Of a stretch of 43,031 nucleotides of DNA, positions 16,068 through 24,511 are shown in pieces. The DNA comes from Planctomycetota bacterium. Its GTDB lineage: Bacteria > Planctomycetota > Planctomycetia > Gemmatales > Gemmataceae. The stretch is taken from NCBI GenBank assembly GCA_016191165.1, contig JACPPF010000119.1:1-43031 (forward strand), written 5' to 3'. The position numbers and the translations under genes were made by a program. The first letter of the stretch is position 1. Every line of letters begins with the position of its first letter. The notes below the pieces were generated by a model that was not told the DNA's origin, ran no database searches, and was given only the letters and a program-made list of their open reading frames with translations.

Positions 16068-17012
16068 GTGTCCCCGCTGCCACGCATGAACTGGGATCGC
16101 CCGCATTTGCTCGGGCTCGAAGAACTGTCGCGCGAGGAAATCGTCGCCATCCTTGACCTGGCCGAGCACTTCACTCAGGACAGTCGCGAACGAAAGAAGA
16201 AGCGAGCCAATCTGGCCGGCAAGGTCGTCGTCAACCTATTCTTCGAACCGTCCACGCGCACGCGCATGAGCTTTAGCCTGGCCGCCCGCCGGCTTGGCGC
16301 GGATGTGCTCGACTTCTCGCCGTCCGGGTCCAGCACTTCAAAAGGCGAGACGTTCATCGATACGGCCAAGAACATCGAGGCGATGGGAATCGACCTGGTC
16401 ATCGTCCGCCATTCCGCGACCGGCGCGCCGCACCTCCTCGCTCACCATCTGAACGCCGGCGTCGTCAATGCCGGCGACGGCGCGCACGAGCATCCCACGC
16501 AAGGGTTGCTCGACATCTTCACGATTCGCCAGCTGCGCAAGCGGGTCGAAGGGCTCACCGTCGGCCTCGTCGGCGACATCATGCACAGCCGCGTTGCTCG
16601 CAGCAACATCCACGGTCTGATCAAACTCGGCGCCCGGGTCATCGTCTGCGGCCCGCCGACGCTGATGCCCGATGGCATCGAAGAGCTCGGCGTCGAGGTT
16701 TCTCACAAGCTCGACGATGTGCTGCCTCGCTGCGATGTCATCAACATGCTGCGCATCCAGTTCGAGCGTCAGCGCAGCGGCCTGTTTCCATCCATTGCCG
16801 AATACGCCCGCCTCTTTGGCATGGACAGCGCCCGACTGCAAAAAGCCAAGCCTGACTTGCTCTTGTTAGCTCCCGGTCCCATCAACCGCGGCGTCGAGAT
16901 CACGCCGGAAGTCGCCGATGGAAAGCACTCCGCCATCCTCCAACAGGTGACTAACGGCCTGGCCGTCCGCATGGCGGTGCTGTATTTACTTTGCGGGCAG
17001 CCGGGGGGATGA
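16068..17012 (+). CDS. pyrB: Aspartate carbamoyltransferase catalytic subunit
   Basis: PyrB condenses carbamoyl phosphate with aspartate in pyrimidine synthesis. The 314-residue chain carries [12 protein letters not shown] (carbamoyl-phosphate loop), [34 protein letters not shown] and the C-terminal [15 protein letters not shown] at 16068 is chosen because GAGGAGG (16057-16063) sits four bases before it; an internal ATG at 16086 is possible. No pyrI regulatory subunit is seen. The pyrC gene lies downstream, separated only by a Uma2 gene, which recalls pyrB-pyrC pairs whose PyrC is a structural partner of PyrB. Confidence 0.96.
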   Translation: MSPLPRMNWDRPHLLGLEELSREEIVAILDLAEHFTQDSRERKKKRANLAGKVVVNLFFEPSTRTRMSFSLAARRLGADVLDFSPSGSSTSKGETFIDTAKNIEAMGIDLVIVRHSATGAPHLLAHHLNAGVVNAGDGAHEHPTQGLLDIFTIRQLRKRVEGLTVGLVGDIMHSRVARSNIHGLIKLGARVIVCGPPTLMPDGIEELGVEVSHKLDDVLPRCDVINMLRIQFERQRSGLFPSIAEYARLFGMDSARLQKAKPDLLLLAPGPINRGVEITPEVADGKHSAILQQVTNGLAVRMAVLYLLCGQPGG

Positions 17013-17058
17013 TAACCTAACCATTGGTTTACTCGTTGCCCGCGCTGGAGATGCGAAT

Positions 17059-17781
17059 ATGCCTACCCTCGTCGAAATGCCCGTGAAAGTGATCGTTCCG
17101 GATTTCCCACCCGATGAATTGCTAATTTCAGAGGATGGTGTTCCCTTGGAAAGCGATTGGCATGGCGTTGAAATTGAATTGCTCCGCGATCTGGTGCATC
17201 AGCATTTTTCCGGCCGCGATGATTTCTTCGCAGGCGGTAACATGTTCATTTACTTCAATGAGGAACAGGCCCGCAACAAGGACTATCGCGGACCAGATTT
17301 CTTCTTCGTGTGGGGCGCGACGCCGAATCCGCTGCGCAAATACTGGGCGATCTGGAAAGAGGGCGGGCGTTACCCGAATCTGATTGTCGAGTTGTCGTCG
17401 CCATCGACAATCAAGGAAGATCTGACCACCAAGAAGGACATTTACGAGACGACCTTTCGCACCCCCGATTATTTCTGCTTCGATCCCGACGCGGAAAAGC
17501 TGCAAGGCTGGCATCTGGGCAACGGCAACTATGAGCCGCTTGCACCCAACGAACGTGGCTGGCTCTGGTCGAATCAACTGCAATTGTGGCTCGGAACCTG
17601 GAATGGCACGTATCTGAGTCGCGACACCATTTGGTTGAGGTTTTACACGAAAGACGGAGTCATGGTTCCAACGAGTCAAGAAGCGGCACAACAGCAAGCC
17701 GACGAACAGCGCCAGCGTGCCGACGCCGCGGAAGCGGAACTGATCCAGTTGAAAGCCCAAATTGAGCGGAGAAAGAACTAA
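17059..17781 (+). CDS. Uma2 family (DUF820) nuclease-like protein
   Basis: The 240-residue protein has a PD-(D/E)XK-like Uma2 domain: RGPDFFFVWG (Asp), LIVELSSPST (Glu) and a following Lys-rich strand (TTKKDIYE). The C-terminal 35 residues form a Gln/Arg/Glu/Ala coiled coil (QEAAQQQADEQRQRADAAEA), typical of many Uma2 proteins. The family is massively expanded in planctomycetes and cyanobacteria; nuclease activity is predicted from fold and no target is known. It sits between pyrB (46-nt gap) and pyrC (3-nt gap), probably as an insertion into a pyrimidine operon. Confidence 0.88.
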   Translation: MPTLVEMPVKVIVPDFPPDELLISEDGVPLESDWHGVEIELLRDLVHQHFSGRDDFFAGGNMFIYFNEEQARNKDYRGPDFFFVWGATPNPLRKYWAIWKEGGRYPNLIVELSSPSTIKEDLTTKKDIYETTFRTPDYFCFDPDAEKLQGWHLGNGNYEPLAPNERGWLWSNQLQLWLGTWNGTYLSRDTIWLRFYTKDGVMVPTSQEAAQQQADEQRQRADAAEAELIQLKAQIERRKN

Positions 17782-17784
17782 CTC

Positions 17785-19068
17785 ATGCCCCACCTCCGCA
17801 TCATCAATGGCCGCATTCTCGACCCGTCGCAGCAACTCGACGTGGTTGACGAGCTCTGGATTCGCGATGAGCGCGTTCTTGGCATCGGACCACACCGCGA
17901 ATCGCAAGCGGATCGCACCATCGATGCCGCGGGCATGATCGTCTGTCCGGGCCTGATCGACATGCACGTTCACCTGCGCGAGCCCGGGGGCGAGGACGAT
18001 GAGACGATCGCGACCGGCTCCCGGGCCGCCGTTCTGGGAGGCATCACGTCGGTCGCATGCATGCCCGATACCGACCCGCCCCTCGATCATCACGCCGCTG
18101 CCGAGTTCATTCATTTGCAAGCGCGCCGCGCCGGCAACGCGCACGTCTTTCCCATCGGCTGCGTCACCAAGGGCCGCAAGGGCGCCGAACTTGCCGAGAT
18201 CGGCGGCCTCGTGGACGGCGGCGCGGTCGCCTTCAGCGATGACGACGTCCCAATTGCTAGCGCCGAGATCATGCGCCGCGCGCTCGAATACTGCCGCATG
18301 TTCGACAAGCCTGTCCTCAGTCATGCCGAGGACCTCGACCTGACCAAGCTCGGCATCATGCACGAGGGGCGCGAGAGTATGCGCCTGGGCATGCGCGGCA
18401 TGCCCGCCGCGGCGGAAGAGGTGATCATTTATCGCGACATCGAACTTGCTCGGCTCACGCGCGGGCGGGTCCATTTCTTGCATGTCTCCTCGGCCGGTTC
18501 GGTCGAACTGATCCGCCGGGCCAAGGATCGGGGCGTGCGCGTCACCGCGGAAACGTGCCCGCCTTATTTCACGCTCACCGATCGCGAACTCCGCCGCTTC
18601 GACAGCAACTACAAACTGAACCCGCCACTGCGCACCGACGAGGACTTGCAAGCCATCATCCATGGCCTGAAAGACGGCACGATCGACACCCTCGCCAGCA
18701 ACCACTCGCCCCAGGCGCCTGAGAAGAAGCTCCGCGAATTGAATCAAGCCCCGTTCGGAATCGTCGGGCTGGAAACGCTGCTGCCGCTCTCGATCAAGGC
18801 CCTGATCGAACCGGGACACCTGACCTGGCCGCAACTCATCGAGAAATTGACGATCCGCCCCGCGGCGATCCTCGGCATCAAACGCGGCACCCTCAAGCCC
18901 GATGTCTACGCCGATGTGACCATCATCGACCCGAACGCGGAATGGACCATCGACGTGTCGAAGTTCGCATCGAAGAGCCGCAACTCCCCGTTCGATGGCG
19001 TCAACGTTCGCGGCCGGGCTCACACGGTCATCGTGCGCGGCGTGGTGAAATTCGAGGAGTCACGCTAA
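17785..19068 (+). CDS. pyrC: Dihydroorotase PyrC, possibly noncatalytic
   Basis: The 427-residue chain has the amidohydrolase fold of class I dihydroorotase, which closes carbamoyl aspartate to dihydroorotate. The first metal pair is DMHVHLREPG (His61, His63), Asp153 lies in FSDDD, and histidines follow in VLSHAED and HFLHVSS. The catalytic loop normally reading (T/S)DHAPH here reads SNHSPQ, so the catalytic Asp is Asn306 and the second His is Gln. Either the activity is altered or this is a structural dihydroorotase-like partner of PyrB, as known for Pseudomonas. It follows Uma2 by 3 nt and is close to pyrB. Confidence 0.88.
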   Translation: MPHLRIINGRILDPSQQLDVVDELWIRDERVLGIGPHRESQADRTIDAAGMIVCPGLIDMHVHLREPGGEDDETIATGSRAAVLGGITSVACMPDTDPPLDHHAAAEFIHLQARRAGNAHVFPIGCVTKGRKGAELAEIGGLVDGGAVAFSDDDVPIASAEIMRRALEYCRMFDKPVLSHAEDLDLTKLGIMHEGRESMRLGMRGMPAAAEEVIIYRDIELARLTRGRVHFLHVSSAGSVELIRRAKDRGVRVTAETCPPYFTLTDRELRRFDSNYKLNPPLRTDEDLQAIIHGLKDGTIDTLASNHSPQAPEKKLRELNQAPFGIVGLETLLPLSIKALIEPGHLTWPQLIEKLTIRPAAILGIKRGTLKPDVYADVTIIDPNAEWTIDVSKFASKSRNSPFDGVNVRGRAHTVIVRGVVKFEESR

Positions 19069-19090
19069 CGCTTTGTCAAACGTCCTTTGA

Positions 19091-19108
19091 GGGATCAACG
19101 CATCGAAG
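19091..19108. repeat. 18-bp direct repeat, left copy
   Basis: GGGATCAACGCATCGAAG occurs here and again, identically, at 21504-21521. The two copies bracket the secreted-unknown and RTX genes. Both are preceded by TTTGA, within one base of the repeat. Confidence 0.7.
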
Positions 19109-19136
19109 GCGCCATCATGCGAGAGGAAACGAGCAA

Positions 19137-20186
19137 CTATGGTATCTTCACTTTGGGGGGCGGGATCCGAAAAGCCGCATCTTCCTGGCCTTTGGTGAAC
19201 AAGGCATGCGTCTCAGTCAAAAAAGAGAGACGCCACCCTGCAAAGCCCGGCGCAGGTTGGCCCTTGTCGTCCGTGATGTAATCGCCCTGGCGCGCAATTG
19301 TGTTGTGGAATGTGTTTCCCTTCCCGCGGTACCTGAAAAACAGTCGCAAGAAGCGATCTGGATTCGGCGTCCACTCCGCTTTCACCATTCCCAAATCCTG
19401 CTGTACCTGAATAAAAAGTCGTTTTGATCTTTGCGAACCGATAAGTTTGTAGTTGTCAAAAAATCGAAACGAATGGTCGTAAATGGTCGAGTAGTCTCTG
19501 ATTCGATAATAGGGCACGTGGGGGGTGTTCAGGAAAATGGTTTTGTTCACGCCGCTGACGTTGGCTTCGACGCGAGCATGGCAAATCGTGTTGTGGGAGT
19601 TCGAGGTATTCAAATACCAGCCAGCCATAAGCAGGCTCCGTGATCGGATTGGAATCTCAGGATGCGGGAAGCCATCGCCGCTCGCGTCGATGACGTGCCC
19701 TGAAATGATCAGGTTGCCATGCCCGCTAGCGGAAACGGCGCCGCGCGCAAAAATGATACTCCCGTAGCTGCTGCTGAGTGTGACATTGCCATCGGCAATG
19801 ATGATCGAATCGGTGACACGCCCTAATTTAGCGTCGCCGGAGAAAAATCGCAGTATTTTTTTTAAGTCGCGCTCACGGGAGTCAGGGGCCCCGGCGAAGC
19901 TGACGTCCGCGAACTTGACAGGCAAAGCCAGGCGCAGCTTGGTGCGCTTCGTTTCAGTAATGGCGGCAACTTCCGTGATAAGGTCGGTGAATTGCTTCTC
20001 AAAGCCGGGCTCCTTCCAACCGGGACGTTTCCATTCGTCGTTCGTCAAGACCTCCCGCACCATTCTTAACATGACGCCATAGCGATAGGTGTGCGTGTCG
20101 GGCTTGCCCTGTCCATGCGCGCGCGAATCGGCGAAAACGAGCATGGAAATTGCGAAAACAACGGTGGTTCGTGCGATGTTACACAT
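19137..20186 (-). CDS. Secreted protein of unknown function, coupled to RTX gene
   Basis: I do not recognise this 349-residue product. It has a signal peptide (MCNIARTTVVFAISMLVFADSRAHGQG), a helical N-terminal third, and a beta-rich middle with repeating short strands (SIIIADGNVTLSSSYGSIIF, GNLIISGHVIDASG) like a right-handed beta-helix. The ATG overlaps the stop of the RTX gene by eight bases (ATGTGTAA), so the two are translationally coupled. Both are inside the block bounded by the 18-bp direct repeat. A role in the same exported structure as the RTX protein is inference from coupling only. Confidence 0.65.
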   Translation of the reverse strand: MCNIARTTVVFAISMLVFADSRAHGQGKPDTHTYRYGVMLRMVREVLTNDEWKRPGWKEPGFEKQFTDLITEVAAITETKRTKLRLALPVKFADVSFAGAPDSRERDLKKILRFFSGDAKLGRVTDSIIIADGNVTLSSSYGSIIFARGAVSASGHGNLIISGHVIDASGDGFPHPEIPIRSRSLLMAGWYLNTSNSHNTICHARVEANVSGVNKTIFLNTPHVPYYRIRDYSTIYDHSFRFFDNYKLIGSQRSKRLFIQVQQDLGMVKAEWTPNPDRFLRLFFRYRGKGNTFHNTIARQGDYITDDKGQPAPGFAGWRLSFLTETHALFTKGQEDAAFRIPPPKVKIP

Positions 20187-20898
20187 TTTGAATGGTGTCC
20201 CCCTGAGGTACGCTGAAATCGGTCAGGTGGTCGAGAACATCAATGTAAAACAGGTCGGCGCCATTGCCGCCAGAGAGTTGATCGGACAATCCATCGCCGG
20301 CAAAGGTATCGCTGCCGGCCAAAGTGTCATCGCCGTCGCCACCGACGAGTTCGTCAGTGCCGGCATTGCCTTCAATCCAATCGTCCCCGTCATCGCCGAA
20401 AAGGGTGTCGTTGCCGTCGTTGCCAAAAACGTAGTCATTGTTGGCACCGCCGCGAACGATATCTAACCCAGCGCCGCCATAGAGTGTGTCCTCGCCATTC
20501 CCACCGGTTAGCAAGTCGTTGCCGTTTCCTCCGTTGACCATATCGTTGCCAGCTTGGCCGAATAGATCCCTGTAGTCGCCATCTTCTCCGTAGATGTAAT
20601 CGTTCCCGGGTCCGCCGTCTATCGTGAATTCTGCGCCGGTTCCGCCGTAGAGGATGTCATCTCCAGCTTGGCCATAAATTCGATCCTCCCCGCTTCCGCC
20701 CAGAATGGTGTCAGCGTCGTTGGCCGAATCGGTATACCCTCCCGATAGGATGTCGTCCCCGTCCTCACCATAGATTTCGTCTGGGCCCGCGCCGGCTTGA
20801 ACGCTGTCATTGCCGCCGCCCCCGTAGATCGTGTCCGTGCCGATGTTGCTGATCATGGTATCGTTGCCATTACCTCCGTACAGGAGGTCATTCCCCAT
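20179..20898 (-). CDS. RTX calcium-binding repeat protein, C-terminal part
   Basis: The 239-residue frame is made almost wholly of hemolysin-type nonapeptides (GGxGxDxUx; for example YGGNGNDTM, YGEDGDDIL, YGGAGLDIV, FGDDGDDWI), which fold as calcium-filled beta-rolls outside the cell. It ends DLFYIDVLDHLTDFSVPQGD, as in the closing region of such proteins. In the same frame, a TGA 15 nt upstream of the ATG separates it from another RTX segment (20911-21243), so the two are pieces of one gene, split by a stop. The ribosome-binding site for a restart at 20898 is not convincing. Confidence 0.8.
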   Translation of the reverse strand: MGNDLLYGGNGNDTMISNIGTDTIYGGGGNDSVQAGAGPDEIYGEDGDDILSGGYTDSANDADTILGGSGEDRIYGQAGDDILYGGTGAEFTIDGGPGNDYIYGEDGDYRDLFGQAGNDMVNGGNGNDLLTGGNGEDTLYGGAGLDIVRGGANNDYVFGNDGNDTLFGDDGDDWIEGNAGTDELVGGDGDDTLAGSDTFAGDGLSDQLSGGNGADLFYIDVLDHLTDFSVPQGDTIQNV

Positions 20899-20910
20899 GG
20901 AGCAATCCGT

Positions 20911-21243
20911 TCAGCCGTCGCCGCCGAGGATCTGGTCGTTGTATGCGCTACCGTAAAGCGTATCGTTTCCTTCCATTCCATTGATGTTCACCGCCACGGG
21001 AGACAAACGCGCGTCAACATAATCGCTCTCATTCAGGACGTCGATCCGGAGCATCGAGTTGGCATCGAACGGCCCGGTTGCCGTGTGATTGTCCAGGGAC
21101 AACGTCCATCCGTCAGGTACGGCGGTGATTTCCTCCACCGTCTCCGTGATGATTAGTTCACCCTGATTCATCAATGACGGACCGACCCAAACGGAATTGG
21201 CGACTCCCGTCCCGGCTGTGTAAACGATCGTGTTGCCGCTCAA
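20911..21243 (-). CDS. RTX protein, N-terminal part (split or degraded)
   Basis: The 110-codon frame encodes SGNTIVYTAGTGVANSVWVG, a beta-rich domain often leading RTX proteins, then NINGMEGNDTLYGSAYNDQILGGDG, an RTX repeat that runs into a TGA at 20911-20913. After the stop the same frame continues TDCSMGNDLLYGGNGND. Upstream, the frame reaches a stop after ALYTIT without a signal peptide or ATG; the start used here is TTG at 21243. Both ends are therefore defective, and a pseudogene is the simplest reading. Confidence 0.6.
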   Translation of the reverse strand: MSGNTIVYTAGTGVANSVWVGPSLMNQGELIITETVEEITAVPDGWTLSLDNHTATGPFDANSMLRIDVLNESDYVDARLSPVAVNINGMEGNDTLYGSAYNDQILGGDG

Positions 21244-21597
21244 CGTGATCGTATAGAGGGCTGATTGCGATCCTCAAGAAGTTCGACCTTCAAGGATTTG
21301 GAAGGTTGCATGGCGATTTCTTGGTTTTCAACCTGGCTAAATTTTGCAAAAAAAAAAAACGGCGTCAAGATGCACAAAATGCCACGTCGTCGATTGCTTG
21401 ATTAGTTTTTGAGATGAGGCGTTGGCCCATCGCCAACGCGTCCAACACCAAAAGGTTAGGTTGACCAAAACCGCGGCTGTGCATCTTGGCCTTTCCCTTT
21501 GACGGGATCAACGCATCGAAGATCTCATACGCTGCGAGAAAAACCGCTAGGATACAAGCAGATTCTCGGCGCGCCGGTCCCAAATGAAAGAAGGCGT
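21244..21597. other. Gene-free region with direct repeat and A-tract
   Basis: This 354-nt stretch separates the RTX segment from nadE. It holds an A12 tract (21348-21359) and the right copy of the 18-bp repeat (21504-21521). A minus-strand frame at 21365-21583 encodes GFGQPNLLVLDALAMGQ, which vaguely recalls transposase remnants, but I could not confirm it. The nadE promoter must lie here. Confidence 0.4.
21504..21521. repeat. 18-bp direct repeat, right copy
   Basis: Identical to GGGATCAACGCATCGAAG at 19091-19108. It marks the right boundary of the RTX/secreted-protein block, 77 nt before nadE. Confidence 0.7.
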
Positions 21598-23598
21598 ATG
21601 CTCCAGCACGGTTTCGTTCGCGTCGCCGCCGCTCTGCCGCGACTTCGCGTCGCGGATTGCTCCTACAACGTCGAACGTATTCTCGAGTTGATGGATCAAG
21701 CCGAGCGGCGGGCCGTCGATGTACTCGTATTTCCCGAGCTCGCGCTTACCGGCTACACCTGCGGCGACCTGTTTCACCAGCCGGCGCTGCAAGGCGCGGC
21801 GCTGGACGCGCTCGCCTATTTGTTGGAGCGCAGCCGGGCTTGGTATTCGAGGCTGGTGATCGTTGGCTTGCCGTGGCTGGTGGGCGATCAGCTTTACAAC
21901 GTCGCCGCGGTATGCCAGAGGGGTGAATTGCTTGGCGTGGTCCCGAAATCGTATTTACCGACCTATAAGGAGTTTTACGAATCCCGCTGGTTCACGTCGG
22001 GCCGAAATCTTGTCACGGACCAGATCATTTGGCCCGGCCAGCGCCGCGTTCCTTTTGGGACCGACTTGCTCTTCGCCGACGAGCGCCGTGCTGGTGTCGT
22101 CGTTGGCGTGGAAATCTGCGAGGACCTGTGGACCCCGATTCCGCCGAGTTGTCTTCAAGCGATCGCGGGAGCGAAGATTCTCGTCAACCTCTCAGCGAGC
22201 AATGAGGTCATCGGCAAGGCCAGCTATCGCCGGCAGCTCGTCGCCAGCCAGTCGGGTCGCTGTATCGCGGGCTATGTCTATGCATCGTGCGGCGTCAGCG
22301 AATCGACGACGGACGTTGTTTTTGGCGGGCACGGCCTGATTGCGGAGAACGGCAATCCGCTCGCGGAGTCGCCTCGCTTTCAGCGCGACGACGCGCTCGT
22401 CGTTAGCGAGATCGATGTCGAGCGCCTGCAAAACGACCGCCAGAAAACCAATACCTTCAACGATTCGCTGGCGTGGATGCAAGGCCAAACTTTTCGGCGC
22501 ATTCCCATGCTGCTGAAGTCGTCCACCGGGCGTTTGGAGCGGTCGGTTGACGCCCACCCGTTCGTGCCGCGCGGCGAGGAGCAACTGGCCGAACGTTGTC
22601 AGGACATCTTTCATGCCCAGGTGGCAGGGCTGGCGAAACGTCTGGAGCACCTCGGCAAACCCGCCGTCGCCATCGGCGTCTCCGGCGGCCTTGATTCGAC
22701 GCTGGCACTGCTTGTCACCTGCAAGACCCTGGACCTGCTGGCCGTGCCGCGCGCGAAAATCCTGGCGTTGACCATGCCCGGATTCGGCACCACCGGGCGC
22801 ACGCTTGGCAACGCCCAGGCGTTGATGCAACACGTGGGCGTGTCCGCTCGCGAAATCGATATCCGTTCGCTTTGTTTGGAAGAAATGCGGGCCCTCGGTC
22901 ATCGGCCGTTTGGCATCAATCCCCAGAATCAGACCGTCGAATCGCTGTCGGCCAAGCTGATGGAACTGCCCATCGAGCAACGCGTGGACATCACGTTTGA
23001 GAACATCCAGGCTCGAATGCGGACGTCGCTGCTCCTGAACACCGGCTTCGTGATCGGCACCGGCGATCTGTCAGAACTCGCCCTGGGCTGGTGCACCTAC
23101 AATGCCGACCATATCAGCATGTATAACCCGAATATCAGCATCCCGAAAACCCTGGTGAAATTCCTGGTCCGCTGGGCCGCCCTCAACGAATTCGAGGCAA
23201 CCGCACAGAAGACGCTGCTCGACATTGTCGCAACCGAGATTTCCCCCGAACTACTGCCGACTGCCAAGGATGGAACCATCGCCCAATCGACGGAGAGCGT
23301 GATCGGGCCCTATGAATTGCACGATTTCTTTCTTTTCCATTTCCTCCGCTATGGCGCTCCACCGGAGAAGATTCTTTTCCTGGCTCAGCAGGCGACATTT
23401 GAAAAAGTGTATCCAGCGGCCGAGATTCGCCGATGGCTGAAGGTATTCGTTCGTCGATTTTTCGTTAATCAGTTCAAGCGTTCCTGCCTACCGGACGGTC
23501 CCAAGGTCGGCACGATCAGCCTGTCCCCGCGCGGCGACTGGCGCATGCCGAGCGACGCGCAGGCATCCGTGTGGCTGAGTTGGGCAAATGGGACGTGA
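21598..23598 (+). CDS. nadE: Glutamine-dependent NAD+ synthetase
   Basis: The 666-residue enzyme makes NAD+ from nicotinic acid adenine dinucleotide, drawing ammonia from glutamine. The N-terminal nitrilase-fold glutaminase shows the triad Glu47 (FPELALTGY), Lys117 (PKSYLPTYKEFYE) and Cys174 (EICEDLW). The C-terminal synthetase has the pyrophosphatase loop SGGLDST from residue 362 and the ATP-site sequence VIGTGDLSELALGW. The length fits the large bacterial fused form. ATG at 21598 is used because homology starts at HGFVRVAAALP; the open frame extends 33 codons further with no similarity and includes the direct repeat. Confidence 0.95.
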   Translation: MLQHGFVRVAAALPRLRVADCSYNVERILELMDQAERRAVDVLVFPELALTGYTCGDLFHQPALQGAALDALAYLLERSRAWYSRLVIVGLPWLVGDQLYNVAAVCQRGELLGVVPKSYLPTYKEFYESRWFTSGRNLVTDQIIWPGQRRVPFGTDLLFADERRAGVVVGVEICEDLWTPIPPSCLQAIAGAKILVNLSASNEVIGKASYRRQLVASQSGRCIAGYVYASCGVSESTTDVVFGGHGLIAENGNPLAESPRFQRDDALVVSEIDVERLQNDRQKTNTFNDSLAWMQGQTFRRIPMLLKSSTGRLERSVDAHPFVPRGEEQLAERCQDIFHAQVAGLAKRLEHLGKPAVAIGVSGGLDSTLALLVTCKTLDLLAVPRAKILALTMPGFGTTGRTLGNAQALMQHVGVSAREIDIRSLCLEEMRALGHRPFGINPQNQTVESLSAKLMELPIEQRVDITFENIQARMRTSLLLNTGFVIGTGDLSELALGWCTYNADHISMYNPNISIPKTLVKFLVRWAALNEFEATAQKTLLDIVATEISPELLPTAKDGTIAQSTESVIGPYELHDFFLFHFLRYGAPPEKILFLAQQATFEKVYPAAEIRRWLKVFVRRFFVNQFKRSCLPDGPKVGTISLSPRGDWRMPSDAQASVWLSWANGT

Positions 23599-23610
23599 AG
23601 GCCGGTCTGA

Positions 23611-24501
23611 TTACTTGCCCACCTCGGCCACGTAGATCGCGTTGACGCCATCGCGGTTGGAGATCCAGGCGAGGCGGCGTGCGTCAGGCGACCAGGTCGG
23701 CCATTGATCGTTGCTCTTGTGCCGGGTGAAATTGCGCTGATCGGCGCCGTCCGGGTTCATCAGATAAATCTCGTAGTTGTTGTCGCGTTTGGAAACGAAG
23801 GCGATTTTCTTGCCGTCGGGGGACCAGACGGGCCAGGTGTCGATGCGCGGATGGGTGGTGAGTCGTTTTTGGCCTGAGCCATCGGCGTTCATGACCCAGA
23901 TGTCAAAGTTGCCCGCCCGGGCGCTGGCGAACGCGATTTGTTTGCCGTCGGGCGACCAGCTGGGCGAATTATCGATCGCCAGGTCGGTGGTAAGCGCCTT
24001 GAGGCAGGAGCCGTCGGCGTTCATGATCCAGATATCCTGGTTTTTGTTGCGCGTGCTGGTCCAGACGATCTTTTTTCCGTCAGGAGAAAAACGGGGCGAT
24101 TCCTCGAAGGCATTCTTGTGAGGCAGCAGGTTTTTTTGTCCCGAGCCGTCCGCGTCCATGATGTCGAGTTGGAGCTTGCCGTCGGTGCCGCGCAGGATGT
24201 CATAAACGAAGAGGATACGTTTTGAATCGGGCGTCCAATGGCCATCGAGCTGCGGAACGGACGCCTTGGGTAAAAGTTGCGTGAGGTTCGAGCCGTCCGT
24301 GTTGACGGTCCACAGGCCCATCTTGCCGCCGAAGTTACCCCGGGTGAAGAGGAACTTCCTGCCGTCGGGCGACCATTGCAAGTGCTGGATGAAGCCAGAG
24401 ATTTTGGCGACGCGCATGGGCCTTGCCGCAGTGGGCTGTCCCGTGGCCACCGGGACGTTCAAGGCGGCTGCGACGATGATCCAGGCCAAGCGATTCAACA
24501 T
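23611..24501 (-). CDS. TolB-like WD40-type beta-propeller, secreted
   Basis: The 296-residue protein starts with a signal peptide (MLNRLAWIIVAAALNVPVATGQ) and holds six PD40/TolB blades with the repeating pattern SPDGKKIAF...DIWVMNADGSGQKRLT. It resembles periplasmic TolB or protease-associated propellers, but lacks the TolB N-terminal domain and Tol-Pal neighbours, so it is not TolB itself. It is 10 nt downstream of prpB on the same strand. A binding or sensing role in the periplasm is inference. Confidence 0.85.
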   Translation of the reverse strand: MLNRLAWIIVAAALNVPVATGQPTAARPMRVAKISGFIQHLQWSPDGRKFLFTRGNFGGKMGLWTVNTDGSNLTQLLPKASVPQLDGHWTPDSKRILFVYDILRGTDGKLQLDIMDADGSGQKNLLPHKNAFEESPRFSPDGKKIVWTSTRNKNQDIWIMNADGSCLKALTTDLAIDNSPSWSPDGKQIAFASARAGNFDIWVMNADGSGQKRLTTHPRIDTWPVWSPDGKKIAFVSKRDNNYEIYLMNPDGADQRNFTRHKSNDQWPTWSPDARRLAWISNRDGVNAIYVAEVGK

Positions 24502-24511
24502 GGACGTTTCC

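Noticed and set aside
17128-19023. 631-codon open frame antisense to Uma2 and pyrC
   Set aside because: High GC makes long antisense frames common; it has no family motif, while the plus strand encodes recognisable Uma2 and PyrC.
21365-21583. Minus-strand frame with GFGQPNLLVLDA as a transposase remnant
   Set aside because: Too short and without a DDE motif; only a vague resemblance, so not called.
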